A stretch of DNA of 32,866 bases from Chitinispirillales bacterium (GTDB lineage Bacteria > Fibrobacterota > Chitinivibrionia > Chitinivibrionales > Chitinispirillaceae). Of the stretch, positions 5,913 to 14,555 are shown one piece after another (the first letter of the stretch is position 1; each line of letters opens with the position of its first letter). The notes beneath the pieces are model-generated. The model did not search any database. It worked only from the letters and a program-made list of their open reading frames with translations, and had not been told where the DNA came from. The stretch lies in NCBI GenBank assembly GCA_031281485.1, contig JAITFI010000053.1, forward strand, positions 1 to 32,866, in the 5' to 3' direction. The translations under genes and the position numbers were made by a program.

Positions 5913-8318
5913 CTAAATTATCTTCCATATACCGGCCGCAAAATCCCGAACAAGCCTATCTGTTGAGAACCAACCCATTTTAGATATATTTTTCAAGCAC
6001 CTGCTGCCCCAAGCCTCTTTGTCTTTGAACAGGGCGTCAACAGCCTCCTGCTTATTAATATAATCTGCAAAATCCAATAATGCAAAATTTCTGTCGGAAT
6101 CTTTTAAGGAGGATATCAGAGGATAGACGGCGTGGCCGCCCGGTATCGTCCGCAGGTGCGAGTCGAGCATGGTGAATATCTCGCGCAGGTTCTCGCTTTC
6201 GGCCAGCAGTTTCCCCGGGTTATACGAGCCGTTCATCGCCAAAAGCTCCTCCGCGCTCTTCCCGAAAACGAAGAGGTTTTCCTCGCCGAGGCGCTTCATC
6301 AGCTCCAGATTCGAGCCGCCGCGGCTCGCTATAGTCTGCGCCCCGTTGAAGGCGAATTTCATGTTGAACGTACCCGCCGGTTCGAAGGCCGCCGTGGATA
6401 TCTGCTCGGAGAGGTCGGCGGCGGTGACCAGCTGCTCGGCCCAATCCACGCTGAAGTTCGGTATGAAGACCACGCGCATCTGCTCGCGGACGGCGGCGTC
6501 TTCGTTGACTATGCCGGCGGCGATGTTGATCAGGTGGATGATCTGCTTGGCCAAAAAGTCGGACGGGGAGGCCTTGCCGGCAAATATGTGGGCGCGGCGG
6601 CAGGCGAGGTTCTCGCCCCTCTTTATTTTAAGGTAGCAGTGCAGTATGTACAAGATGTGAAGCACATGGCGTTTGGAGGTATGGATAGGCCGGCAGTTGA
6701 TATCGAAAAGCATGACCGGGTCTACCGCCACACCGACCTTCTCCCTAAGCTCCGCGCAAAGCTCCGACTTAGCCCTGCTCTTAACGTTCACGAAGCCCTT
6801 TAGTATCTCGGGGCTTTCGGCGTAGAACTCGAGCTTGGAGAGCTCCTCCGGACGCCGCACCCACCCGTCGCCGATAGGACGCGAGATAAGGGCTGAGAGC
6901 GGCCTATTGGCGCAGTAGAGCCAGCGGCGGTGCGAGACCCCGTTCGTCTTGCAGTAGAACTTCTCCGGATACTGGCTGTAATAGTTCGGGAAGAGGTGCT
7001 TTTTGAGTATCTCCGTGTGAGCGGCGGAAACGCCGTTAACCGAATTTGAGCCTAGCACCGCCATATCGGCGAAGCGTATCCGCTTGACCTCGCCCTCCTC
7101 GATGAGCGAGAGGTTGCGCAACAGCTCCAAATCGTTACACCCTCGGGAACGGATAAGATCCAGATGCTCTAAGTTTATATCGAAGATTACCTGCATTATC
7201 CGGGGCAGAAGCTGCGTGATCTTGAAAACCGGCCACGTCTCTACGTGTTCGCGCTGCACGGCGCTGCTTGAGTACGAGAAGATGCTCTGCGTCATCTTCC
7301 AAGCCTCTTTCCACTCCATGCCTTCTTGATCTACAAGCAGGCGCATCATCTCCGGGATGGCGAGCGCGCAACGGCTGCCGTTGAGGTGGATGGCGGTCTT
7401 GGCGCCCAAGTCCGCGATGTTGTTGCCGTTCTGCTTGTGGCGGCGAATAATATCTTGAATGACCGCGCTCACCAAGAAATACTGCTGGCGGATCCTGAGA
7501 TCGTGGGCGCGGCGGACGTCCTCGTCGGGGAAGAGCACTTTGGTTATGCGCCCAGACTGCGACTTCTCCTCGCAGGCCCTGACATAGTCGTTGTGGTTTT
7601 GGTAGTCGGGCAAGAACTCCTCATTCGCCCGAGCCGACCAAAGGCGCAGCGTGTTTACCACCTCGTTGCGGTATCCGACTATGGGGATGTCGTAGGGGAC
7701 GGCGTAAACCTCCTCGGCGTTTTTCCACACGTGCGGCCCGAGCGGCTTGTCCGGGTCGACGGGCGAGCTCTCTCCGGAAAATCTCACGACGCTTTCGTAC
7801 TCCGGCCTCACGATCTCCCACGGGTGCCCCTTGTGAAGCCAATCGTTCGGGAACTCCACCTGCACGCCGTTTCTTATCTCCTGACGGAACTGCCCGTAGT
7901 CGTAGCGCAACCCGTAAGCCATGGAGGGCAGACCCAAGGTCGCCATAGACTCCAAGACGCAGGCCGCCGTGCGGGCCTTGCCGCTGTTGCCCAAGTCAAA
8001 CTCGTCGTCCCTTTCGAAAAGCTCCTTTACGGAGATGCCCAAGGAGCCGACCGCCTCCGTAAAGACCTCCTCTATGCCGAGATTGACCATGTTGTTGTAG
8101 AGGCTCTTGCCAAGCATGTACTCCATGGAGAGTATGTATATCCTGCGCTTGCCGATGTACCCGCGCTGCGTGTTGATCCAGTGGTCGACAAACTCGCTGC
8201 GCACCGCGTAAGCCAGCGCCATGAACTTGTCGTACACGGTGGCGGTCATTTCGTCCTTCACAAGAAAGTTGCGAAGGTAGCGGACGTACATGTTTTGCAG
8301 GTATTTATAATCCATCAT
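5913..8318 (-). CDS. Glycogen phosphorylase homologue (GT35), probably catalytically altered
   Basis: An 801-residue GT35 protein of normal length, aligned by eye from end to end with classical glycogen phosphorylase (rabbit numbering in brackets). Kept: the PLP lysine K654 (K680), E646 (E672), SMEYMLG (E88), K549 (K574) and the NGVSAAH and KTNGV blocks. Changed: the glycine loop is GNSGKAR where GNGGLGR is expected (110-116); HLNGSRCALAIPE replaces QLNDTHPALAIPE (D339 to G, H341 to R); the active-site H377 is S352; the RIHEYKR block is PIHTSKR, so the phosphate-binding R569 is P544 and Y573 is S548; EASGTGNMKF is EPAGTFNMKF. The fold should persist but normal phosphorolysis looks unlikely. 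It is the first gene of a run with enzyme I. ATG ATG at 8318/8315, with a weak ribosome site (GGAGAG, 11 bases away). Confidence 0.9.
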   Translation of the reverse strand: MMDYKYLQNMYVRYLRNFLVKDEMTATVYDKFMALAYAVRSEFVDHWINTQRGYIGKRRIYILSMEYMLGKSLYNNMVNLGIEEVFTEAVGSLGISVKELFERDDEFDLGNSGKARTAACVLESMATLGLPSMAYGLRYDYGQFRQEIRNGVQVEFPNDWLHKGHPWEIVRPEYESVVRFSGESSPVDPDKPLGPHVWKNAEEVYAVPYDIPIVGYRNEVVNTLRLWSARANEEFLPDYQNHNDYVRACEEKSQSGRITKVLFPDEDVRRAHDLRIRQQYFLVSAVIQDIIRRHKQNGNNIADLGAKTAIHLNGSRCALAIPEMMRLLVDQEGMEWKEAWKMTQSIFSYSSSAVQREHVETWPVFKITQLLPRIMQVIFDINLEHLDLIRSRGCNDLELLRNLSLIEEGEVKRIRFADMAVLGSNSVNGVSAAHTEILKKHLFPNYYSQYPEKFYCKTNGVSHRRWLYCANRPLSALISRPIGDGWVRRPEELSKLEFYAESPEILKGFVNVKSRAKSELCAELREKVGVAVDPVMLFDINCRPIHTSKRHVLHILYILHCYLKIKRGENLACRRAHIFAGKASPSDFLAKQIIHLINIAAGIVNEDAAVREQMRVVFIPNFSVDWAEQLVTAADLSEQISTAAFEPAGTFNMKFAFNGAQTIASRGGSNLELMKRLGEENLFVFGKSAEELLAMNGSYNPGKLLAESENLREIFTMLDSHLRTIPGGHAVYPLISSLKDSDRNFALLDFADYINKQEAVDALFKDKEAWGSRCLKNISKMGWFSTDRLVRDFAAGIWKII

Positions 8319-8475
8319 TATGACAGAATCTCTCCGCTACCGTGCCCCTTTTTTGGCGGGCAGGCTGTTAATAGGTACACTTTTCTCAATATAATATATA
8401 TATGGAAAATAATACATTGCAGGGCTTGAGTGGGAATTTTTAATTAATATTTTTTGGGGGGGTAAGATTTTGGTG
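8319..8475. promoter_or_regulatory. Leader and AT-rich putative promoter region of the phosphorylase homologue
   Basis: The first part of a 410-base gene-free gap. On the minus strand an AT-rich run (about 8388-8403, TATATATATTATATT) could supply a -10 element about 70-85 bases before the start at 8318. A matching -35 box is not clear. A run of G on the plus strand (8456-8462) follows a 25-base AT stretch. No gene is seen. Confidence 0.35.
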
Positions 8476-8538
8476 TGTAAACCGCCCGGCAGGGCGCTGG
8501 TACCAATCCCGCGACGCGAACCGCCGATGGAATTTACA
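8476..8538. repeat. GC-rich element bounded by TGTAAA/TTTACA
   Basis: Sixty-three bases, much richer in GC than the sequence on either side, begin with TGTAAA (8476-8481) and end with its complement TTTACA (8533-8538). Inside is a hairpin CGCCC-GGCA-GGGCG near the left end and several CGCG steps. No frame has a start and enough length to be a gene. It could be a small structured RNA, a remnant of a gene, or a miniature inverted-repeat element. Which of these cannot be told here. Confidence 0.35.
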
Positions 8539-8540
8539 GA

Positions 8541-8690
8541 AAGTCAAAATCTTTTAAAGTCAAATTCTTTTTTAGACGGAAGGGTGCGATAGATCACGCC
8601 CTTCCATAGGATATGCGGGGTTCAGCCCCGCATATCCTATGAAGCCGAAGACTTCGTCTTAAAAAGATTTTAAAAGATTTTTATTTTTTA
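8541..8690 (-). repeat. Modular palindromic intergenic repeat, full-length inverted composite
   Basis: The most complete copy. Read on the plus strand: A module (8541-8577), imperfect GC-rich hairpin (8578-8605), module C with a perfect 15-bp stem (8606-8620 ATAGGATATGCGGGG with 8626-8640), a short hairpin (8641-8655, GAAG/CTTC), then inverted A (8656-8690). The whole unit is thus a nested palindrome A-hairpin-C-hairpin-A'. It begins 38 bases past the stop of the HTH gene and could define that transcript's 3' end, although no U-tract follows a hairpin. Confidence 0.85.
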
Positions 8691-8728
8691 GGCCGTTTTA
8701 CTTGAAAATCTGAGAAATATAACCCATG

Positions 8729-9046
8729 TCAACGACGTACCCCTTTACGCCGGACTTGCTTCTTGGCGGCGGTGCGCTTAGTCTGCTTCTTGGCGGCTGT
8801 ACGGCCGGCCTTGCGTTTGGCTGTCTTGGCCTTGATCCCTGTCGGATCAACGCCGTCGCGCTTTAGACGCTCGAACTCGGCTTCCGATACCACAAATACG
8901 GGCCGCGTCCCCGGCTTTACCGCCACTTTGGTGGGGGAGACCGCTATCAGACCGGCCTCTACATATTTGTAGACAGTAGTGCGGCCTTTGCGCAACAATT
9001 TATAGACTTGCGCTAGGGTGTAGACTTTGGCTTGTTTCGTTTTCAT
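8729..9046 (-). CDS. Small HTH DNA-binding protein with histone-like basic tail
   Basis: A 105-residue protein with a good start: GGAGG 5 bases before the ATG at 9046. Residues about 8-58 look like an excisionase/MerR-type helix-turn-helix (YTLAQVYKLLRKG, then TTVYKYVEAGLI and a short beta wing ending FVVSEAEFERLK). Residues about 72-105 are an Ala/Lys/Arg tail with TAAKKQ repeated, resembling histone H1-like bacterial tails. It probably binds DNA, the first part giving some sequence preference and the tail non-specific affinity. It stands alone between a terminator and a repeat, with its own candidate -10 element. No integrase or phage gene is nearby, so an excisionase role is not supported. 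Gene name unknown. Confidence 0.8.
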   Translation of the reverse strand: MKTKQAKVYTLAQVYKLLRKGRTTVYKYVEAGLIAVSPTKVAVKPGTRPVFVVSEAEFERLKRDGVDPTGIKAKTAKRKAGRTAAKKQTKRTAAKKQVRRKGVRR

Positions 9047-9073
9047 TATTGCCTCCGGTTGTTTAGATGGATA

Positions 9074-9104
9074 AACTTTTTATAAATATACATTATGGGT
9101 GGGA
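9074..9104 (-). promoter_or_regulatory. Putative promoter of the HTH gene
   Basis: On the minus strand the AT-rich block AATGTATATTTATAAA lies about 30-45 bases before the start at 9046 and resembles the AATAATATATTTATAAT blocks in front of pal and the transporter operon. A -35 hexamer at 16-17 bases is weak. The call rests on the shared -10 region only. Confidence 0.35.
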
Positions 9105-9111
9105 CCGAGGT

Positions 9112-9143
9112 CAAAAAAAAGGGGCGGGTTTAAAACCCGCCCT
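9112..9143 (-). terminator. Rho-independent terminator of the glycan-utilisation operon
   Basis: On the minus strand a hairpin with stem GGGCGGG/CCCGCCC (extended by A-T pairs; 9122-9142) is followed directly by a run of T (complement of the A-run 9113-9120). It sits 30 bases past the GH51 stop codon at 9174 and before the HTH gene, and is the only clear terminator downstream of the eight genes that begin at 23068. Confidence 0.85.
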
Positions 9144-9173
9144 TGCGACATCAAAATCAATACTTTACAATCA

Positions 9174-12100
9174 TTACTCCAGCGTAATCGTGACCACCGA
9201 GTGCGCCGGCATAGTTAGTTTCATTCCCGGCTTCACATCAACAGACTCATCCGTAGGCCCTTTCTTGGCGTTTTCCGCGCTAAGTTGGTGTTTCTTGGCC
9301 TTGCCTTGGAAGCCCGGAATGTTGACCGTAATATCCGCCGCGCTCTTGGGGTGCTTGTTGACGATCATGAGCGACTTTTTCTTTCCGTCGAGCGTGTAGT
9401 AACTCGAAACGCGGTCGTTACCGGTATTTGACTCTAAGAGCGACCCGCGGCCCAAGCTGTGGCTCGCCATTTTGAACGCCCAGTACGACGGACGCGCCAC
9501 ATTGTCGCCGTCCGGCGCGCCAGTACGCGAGAGGTAGCCGTAGTCGCCGCCCTCCGGGGTGATGCTGTTGTGAACATCCCAATACGACGCTTGTTCTATG
9601 TTGTGATGCGTCAGCATACCAAGGTAGTCGGCCACAAACAAAGCGTTGACTATGCCAAGCGTCTGGGGGCCCGGTTTAAAGTCCACCGAGTTCCACTCCG
9701 TAAGCCAGACCTCGTACTTCTTGCCGGCGGCGCCGAATTGCTCAAGCTGCTTGCGCACGCCCGGCAGGATCTCGTTCAAGGTCTGCGGCGCGGCCAAAAG
9801 CCCCGCGTCGTTCTCCTGACCGGTACCTTGCGGGTAGTGGTGGACGTTTACGCCGTCGACCACGTCTTTGAGCAACTCAAAGCTCTTCTTGTTCCAGTCG
9901 CCCTCAAGCATCCAAACCGCCGTAACGACGATGCTCGGATCCACCGCTTTCATCTGCTTGGCGAACTCCCTAGCGCGTTTGCCGTACTCCTCGGGCGTGC
10001 AGTGGTTGGCGTGCCAGTCGCCGTAGAGCTCGTTGCCGATCTCCCAATACTTAACGTTGGCCTTCTTGACCTTGTTTACATGGTTAACCCATTTGGCCGC
10101 CTCCTCCGGCGTGCCGGTGCCGAAGTTGATCGTGATCATAGGCGTCGTGTTCGTCTTCTTGCAGAACTCCAAGAACTCGTCCGTGTCTACCATCCAATCC
10201 TTTTTCTTGAGCACCTCCTCCCAGTGATCCTCGTCTGCGCGTAAACCGCCCGGATAGCGCAGGACGTGGTGGTTGACGTCCTTCACAAACTTCTCGGTGG
10301 CGGGGAGCAGCAAGTCACCGTCCCACAGCGCGACGTTTATGCCGAAGAGTCCCTCGTTTATCTTCTTCGTGACCTCCTTGTCGCTGCCGGTGATAGTTAC
10401 CGCGACCTTGGCCGGATCCTCTTTCACCTTGGCGACCCTGTCGTTGGTCAGTCTGATATTGTCGACCTTAAAGGTGCCGCGCGACCCCTCGCCGGCGGGT
10501 TTGAAGTCGAGCACTATGACGCCGTCAAGGTCGAACTTGCCGTTCTGCACAGCGTCTTCCGGCTGGTAGTAGGGGAACTTGGCAAAGTTCTTGAACGGGA
10601 CGACAACCTCCGTCCATCCCTTGTTGCCGCCCGCCGGCGCCACAAATATCTCGTTGCCCTTGTCCTGAATTTGGACGGTTATAGGCTGATAGGGCTTATC
10701 GGTGTAGAAGTCGAATTTAAGACCCCAGTGCTTCGTCCAATCGCGTTGATCGGCGGGGCGGTTCTGATCCCTGTAGTTGAATAGCACGTCGACCCAGTCG
10801 CCCAGTCTGTAGGTAATCTCCAGCGCCTTGCTGCCGCCACCGGGCGCGCCCGACTCGGAATACTTGAACGAGACCTCGGACTTTGGACCGTTTGAGGACT
10901 CCCACTTCTGATCGTTCTCCGTCTCAAAGTCGTGCAGCTTGACCTCGGGAGCGTTGGACTTGAACGCGTTCCAGTAGTCGTCCGGATTCACGTAACCGGG
11001 GATCTCCTCAATGAAAGAGACATCCTTCACGTAGAAAGTGACCGGGTCTTCGGCGGGGACCTTGTTCTCGCCCTTGCCTACGGAGAAACGCACCTCTTGT
11101 ATCTTCGTCCAATCCACTTTGCCGGAGACCTCGGCGTTCTTGCTGTCGTCCCAGTACAGCCCTTCCGGCCTGAAGGAGCGGATAGGCACCATGTAGTATT
11201 TCCACACAGGCTCGATCTTGGCGATGTCGGCGAGAAGCAGCTTCGTCTGCACCTTGACCTCCACGCCGGCGCTGTTCTTGCCCTGATTGTCCAAGAGGCC
11301 GATGCCGATATTGCTCACGCCCTCGCCGCCGCGCCCCCAGAAAGCGATACCGGCCGCCTTCGCCGATCTGGCGTTCGTCAAGTTGGCGAACTTGCCGTCG
11401 CCCAAAGAAACCGTGACGCCGGAGTATTCGTTGCCGTCCATGTAGCTGGCGAAAATCGGCGCGCCGGACTTCGTTTTCTGAACTTTGAAAGCGGTCTTGC
11501 CGCCGTAAACGTATGCGAATCCGACCGGATCGCCGCCCGTCACAACCTTGTCCGTCTCTTTGACGGCGGGCTTGCTCGACACCGGGATATCTTCAAGCAC
11601 CTCATCCTTATCATCCCAATACTTGACATCTTCGACGACCTTGGCTTCAAAGACGTTGCTTACAATAAAGATGTCGTCCACCCAAATACGGAAAGAGGGG
11701 TTTTCATTCTTCTTTATCTCTATACGGAACTCGCAGACCTTGTCCCACTGGAAAGGTTCCGGCACCTCAACGCGTTTCTTGGCGTCCCAGAAGACGCCGC
11801 GCTTGCCGAAATCGACGAGCGGAATGCTGATGAGCGTCCAATCCTTCGTGATGCCGCCGTAGTTGTTAATCGGGAGGCGCACGACGGTCTTCTTGCCGTC
11901 GCCGTTTTCATCATCTACAAGCGCCGCCATAGCGATTTCGCTGCCGTTAGCGCCCTTCACCCAAAACTGCAACGCGCCGGTGGAGATGTAGGGGTTGAGG
12001 TCGTACATCATATTGTACAGGCAGACGGATCCGCCCGAATAGTCGTTGGCGGCCAAGTCAAACTGCAACGCCACCTCGCCGTTCTTGCCGGAGTTTTCGG

Positions 12101-12332
12101 GGATGTACACCTTGGATTCGTCCGGGTAGACGTACTGGTATCCGCCGGAGACGAAGTCTTCGTCAAAGAAGCGGTATACCACCTGCGACTCGCCGGACGA
12201 CGCCTTTTTGGCGGCAGGCGCGCCGGTATCGACAGCCGCGCCGCCGACGGGCCTTAACTGTATGCCGCAACCGATAATAAACGCGGCGACCGTAAACAAA
12301 CCGGCTATGACAACTCCTGTCCTTCTATTCAT
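9174..12332 (-). CDS. Multimodular GH51 lipoprotein, Cel51A/endoglucanase F-like
   Basis: A 1052-residue exported glycoside hydrolase. The signal peptide ends in a lipobox (FIIGC, C22), so it should be lipid-anchored in the outer membrane or at the surface. Three beta-sandwich modules of CBM11/CBM30 type follow (about 50-225, 270-440 and 465-630; each has a YSGG, YSGV or comparable turn and ends in a VDD/VKD/VDN strand). The catalytic (beta/alpha)8 domain spans about 650-960: WEIGNE (763-768) gives the acid/base E768 and WLTEWNS (876-882) the nucleophile E879, the clan GH-A/GH51 pattern. A C-terminal beta domain completes it. Length and layout match what is known of Fibrobacter succinogenes Cel51A, an endoglucanase, though many GH51 enzymes are arabinofuranosidases. 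AGGAG lies 7 bases before the ATG. It is the last gene of the operon. Confidence 0.88.
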   Translation of the reverse strand: MNRRTGVVIAGLFTVAAFIIGCGIQLRPVGGAAVDTGAPAAKKASSGESQVVYRFFDEDFVSGGYQYVYPDESKVYIPENSGKNGEVALQFDLAANDYSGGSVCLYNMMYDLNPYISTGALQFWVKGANGSEIAMAALVDDENGDGKKTVVRLPINNYGGITKDWTLISIPLVDFGKRGVFWDAKKRVEVPEPFQWDKVCEFRIEIKKNENPSFRIWVDDIFIVSNVFEAKVVEDVKYWDDKDEVLEDIPVSSKPAVKETDKVVTGGDPVGFAYVYGGKTAFKVQKTKSGAPIFASYMDGNEYSGVTVSLGDGKFANLTNARSAKAAGIAFWGRGGEGVSNIGIGLLDNQGKNSAGVEVKVQTKLLLADIAKIEPVWKYYMVPIRSFRPEGLYWDDSKNAEVSGKVDWTKIQEVRFSVGKGENKVPAEDPVTFYVKDVSFIEEIPGYVNPDDYWNAFKSNAPEVKLHDFETENDQKWESSNGPKSEVSFKYSESGAPGGGSKALEITYRLGDWVDVLFNYRDQNRPADQRDWTKHWGLKFDFYTDKPYQPITVQIQDKGNEIFVAPAGGNKGWTEVVVPFKNFAKFPYYQPEDAVQNGKFDLDGVIVLDFKPAGEGSRGTFKVDNIRLTNDRVAKVKEDPAKVAVTITGSDKEVTKKINEGLFGINVALWDGDLLLPATEKFVKDVNHHVLRYPGGLRADEDHWEEVLKKKDWMVDTDEFLEFCKKTNTTPMITINFGTGTPEEAAKWVNHVNKVKKANVKYWEIGNELYGDWHANHCTPEEYGKRAREFAKQMKAVDPSIVVTAVWMLEGDWNKKSFELLKDVVDGVNVHHYPQGTGQENDAGLLAAPQTLNEILPGVRKQLEQFGAAGKKYEVWLTEWNSVDFKPGPQTLGIVNALFVADYLGMLTHHNIEQASYWDVHNSITPEGGDYGYLSRTGAPDGDNVARPSYWAFKMASHSLGRGSLLESNTGNDRVSSYYTLDGKKKSLMIVNKHPKSAADITVNIPGFQGKAKKHQLSAENAKKGPTDESVDVKPGMKLTMPAHSVVTITLE

Positions 12333-12357
12333 TGCACATCTCCTCTCTTATCTTAAA

Positions 12358-14475
12358 TTAAAATTTTACCGTTAAATAAACTTCAGGTTGCGTTGCGGTA
12401 TATTTTAACGTCTTCGGTTTGCCGGTATTCTCGTCAACACCCACCGGGCCCTCGCCGGAAAGCATTGTCAGCTTGACCGTCAACGCGCCGCCGTCGGCGA
12501 CCTTGTAGCCGAAACCTATGCCGAGATTGCTAAACGCGTATTCGGCGTCAGGAATACCCGACACGTTCTCTTCGCTCTTAATAGATGTTGCAAGCTGCTG
12601 GTAGCCGACCAAGAAACTGAAGCGCTGCACAAAATTGTAATTGAGCTCAACGCTTATAAGGTTGCTCGCGACGTCATGTTTGTAAGGGGCCGCGGTCGGC
12701 GGCACATTTCTTCCGTTATCGACAATACGAACATCGCCTATAGTGGAGTTGTACATCATATATGAGCCGCCGATCTTGAGTGAAGGGCCGACCGCCGGAA
12801 CGAACTTGGCGATATCGACGATAGCGCCGCCGCCCGCCGTCATGTACTCATTAATCGGAATTTTTGTACGTATAGTACCCGCCTCACCCGGAATGACGAC
12901 TCCCGGATCGTTCGGATCAATCGTTTCGTCGGTACTATACGGATACTCATTAGTCCACTCCCCTACTCCATTCAACATGGCCACTCGCGCGCCGATTTTA
13001 AAGGCCTCGTCCAAGAACGATCCGTCCAGCTTAACAACCGGCCCGCTGCGGTCGGCGGTGGCAAACCCGCCGGGGAGAGCGTCTTGGAAAACATTTGTCG
13101 GAAGTTTCGCTATCCCATTCTTATCGGCCGGAAATATAACGTTTGTGTACGCGTTCTTAGTGTACGGCCTCGATCCGCCGAAGTACTGCGACGGCGCGTA
13201 CTTGAATACCGACCTATACATCGCGTCAAACGGATTTATCAAACCAAGACCCGACAAGCCGTTCTCGTTGTTCATAATAGACCGCTGTAAGAACGAAGGG
13301 CTCTGCGCGGCCACGTTTATGAACGCCGAGTCGTTGAGGATATAATCCGCGGATATGCTAAACGCGTTGACATCATCAAAATTCAACTTGACGGAGAGAC
13401 CGGCGTTTATCCCCATACCGTCAACGGAGCAATCTTCTACGGTCGAATCCCTGCCGGCGGCGTTTTTCAACATGTTTTGATACTTATACGATGAAAAAGC
13501 CGCTTCCGCGTTAACGCCGATATGCACGAAATCGTCCGACATAAACGCGCGGTTGTCGAGATTCAGCCGGACGGCAAAAACATTGTTCGACGTCGCGTGA
13601 AACTTCGCGGTGTCCTCAAACTCACCGTTCATGATTATGCCGGTCTTATCAAAATCCTCTCCCCTATAGCTATCGACATGGTCGAATACGCTTATATTGC
13701 TTACGCCAAAACCGGCGCCCTTTATAATCTGCGTCGCGAGGTTAACGCCGACTAAATATTTATCGTACTTCGAGTCCCAATACATGCCGTTCACGCGCGT
13801 TGTATCGTCCGGAAACATTCCCGGCGCGATGGGCGCCGACTCGCCGGTACCGCGCGTCGCCAAACGGGCCCCGAAAACATCCACATCCAACTCATTCAAA
13901 TAAGGATAAACTTCCGCCTTAAACTCAACGTTCGCGCCTTGCAAGACACGTTTGTTTTCACCCAAAAACACCTCGGACATAGCAAGCTCGCGCCCCTGCG
14001 CGAATATCTCCGGCTCAAATAGGAGGTCAATGTCGGGAGACCAAAGAGTGAGCGGGGTCAGCTTCTTCTTATAGTCGCCCAAATTGTACTTAAGTATTCC
14101 CTGCGCCACCGATCCGTCGATACTCAGCCAACGGGTCGTTATAGGGTTTTGCACATCAGAGAAGAAGTTTCTCCAATCCTGATGAAGCCGAAATATCGCC
14201 CGCGCGCTAAGAGCGGTATTGGGCCTCGCCACAATGTCGAAGTCCACGCTCGTGTACTCCGCGCTCTCATTTTTCTTGCCGAAATCAGCCACGGCGTCTC
14301 CGTCGAGCGACGAATTCAAAAACTGCGACCGGAATTCCCCGCCGAAGTGAATTCCCGCCTTGGACATCACGCGGTCTATCTGCGCGCTAAGCCCGTCAAC
14401 CCTCTCCTCAAGAGAGCTTTCCGCCGCCAATGCGCACACCGACAGCGCCGCCACAAAAAGGAAAATTTTTTTCAT
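12358..14475 (-). CDS. Outer-membrane beta-barrel protein with N-terminal coiled coil
   Basis: A 705-residue putative porin-like protein. The start at 14475 (MKKIFLF) gives a typical signal peptide cleaved near ALA; a longer form from the ATG at 14541, which also has a G-rich ribosome site, would add 22 basic residues. The mature N-terminus is a short heptad region (LEERVDGLSAQIDRV) and the rest is alternating amphipathic strands ending in TVKF, with the terminal phenylalanine typical of Bam-inserted barrels. Length suggests a large barrel with long loops. No TonB box or plug motif was seen, so it is not SusC-like. It lies 25 bases before the GH51 gene and 80 after a second barrel with the same layout. 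A role in passage of cello-oligosaccharides is inferred from context only. Confidence 0.75.
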   Translation of the reverse strand: MKKIFLFVAALSVCALAAESSLEERVDGLSAQIDRVMSKAGIHFGGEFRSQFLNSSLDGDAVADFGKKNESAEYTSVDFDIVARPNTALSARAIFRLHQDWRNFFSDVQNPITTRWLSIDGSVAQGILKYNLGDYKKKLTPLTLWSPDIDLLFEPEIFAQGRELAMSEVFLGENKRVLQGANVEFKAEVYPYLNELDVDVFGARLATRGTGESAPIAPGMFPDDTTRVNGMYWDSKYDKYLVGVNLATQIIKGAGFGVSNISVFDHVDSYRGEDFDKTGIIMNGEFEDTAKFHATSNNVFAVRLNLDNRAFMSDDFVHIGVNAEAAFSSYKYQNMLKNAAGRDSTVEDCSVDGMGINAGLSVKLNFDDVNAFSISADYILNDSAFINVAAQSPSFLQRSIMNNENGLSGLGLINPFDAMYRSVFKYAPSQYFGGSRPYTKNAYTNVIFPADKNGIAKLPTNVFQDALPGGFATADRSGPVVKLDGSFLDEAFKIGARVAMLNGVGEWTNEYPYSTDETIDPNDPGVVIPGEAGTIRTKIPINEYMTAGGGAIVDIAKFVPAVGPSLKIGGSYMMYNSTIGDVRIVDNGRNVPPTAAPYKHDVASNLISVELNYNFVQRFSFLVGYQQLATSIKSEENVSGIPDAEYAFSNLGIGFGYKVADGGALTVKLTMLSGEGPVGVDENTGKPKTLKYTATQPEVYLTVKF

Positions 14476-14555
14476 GTCAAACAGCCTTTCTTGCTTTGAT
14501 ATGATATTTCGGTTTAGTTTACTCGTTTTTTTTATTTTCATCGTTTCACCCCCCA

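Noticed and set aside
7326-8429. A 367-residue reading frame on the plus strand
   Set aside because: Antisense shadow of the phosphorylase homologue, with no recognisable domain.
8729-9046. Phage or integrative-element excisionase
   Set aside because: The HTH is of that general type, but no integrase, attachment site or other phage gene is near and the basic tail is not usual for excisionases.
10932-12257. A 441-residue reading frame on the plus strand
   Set aside because: It lies entirely antisense to the GH51 gene; composition (Val/Arg/His-rich) and lack of motifs are typical of the complement of a GC-rich gene.
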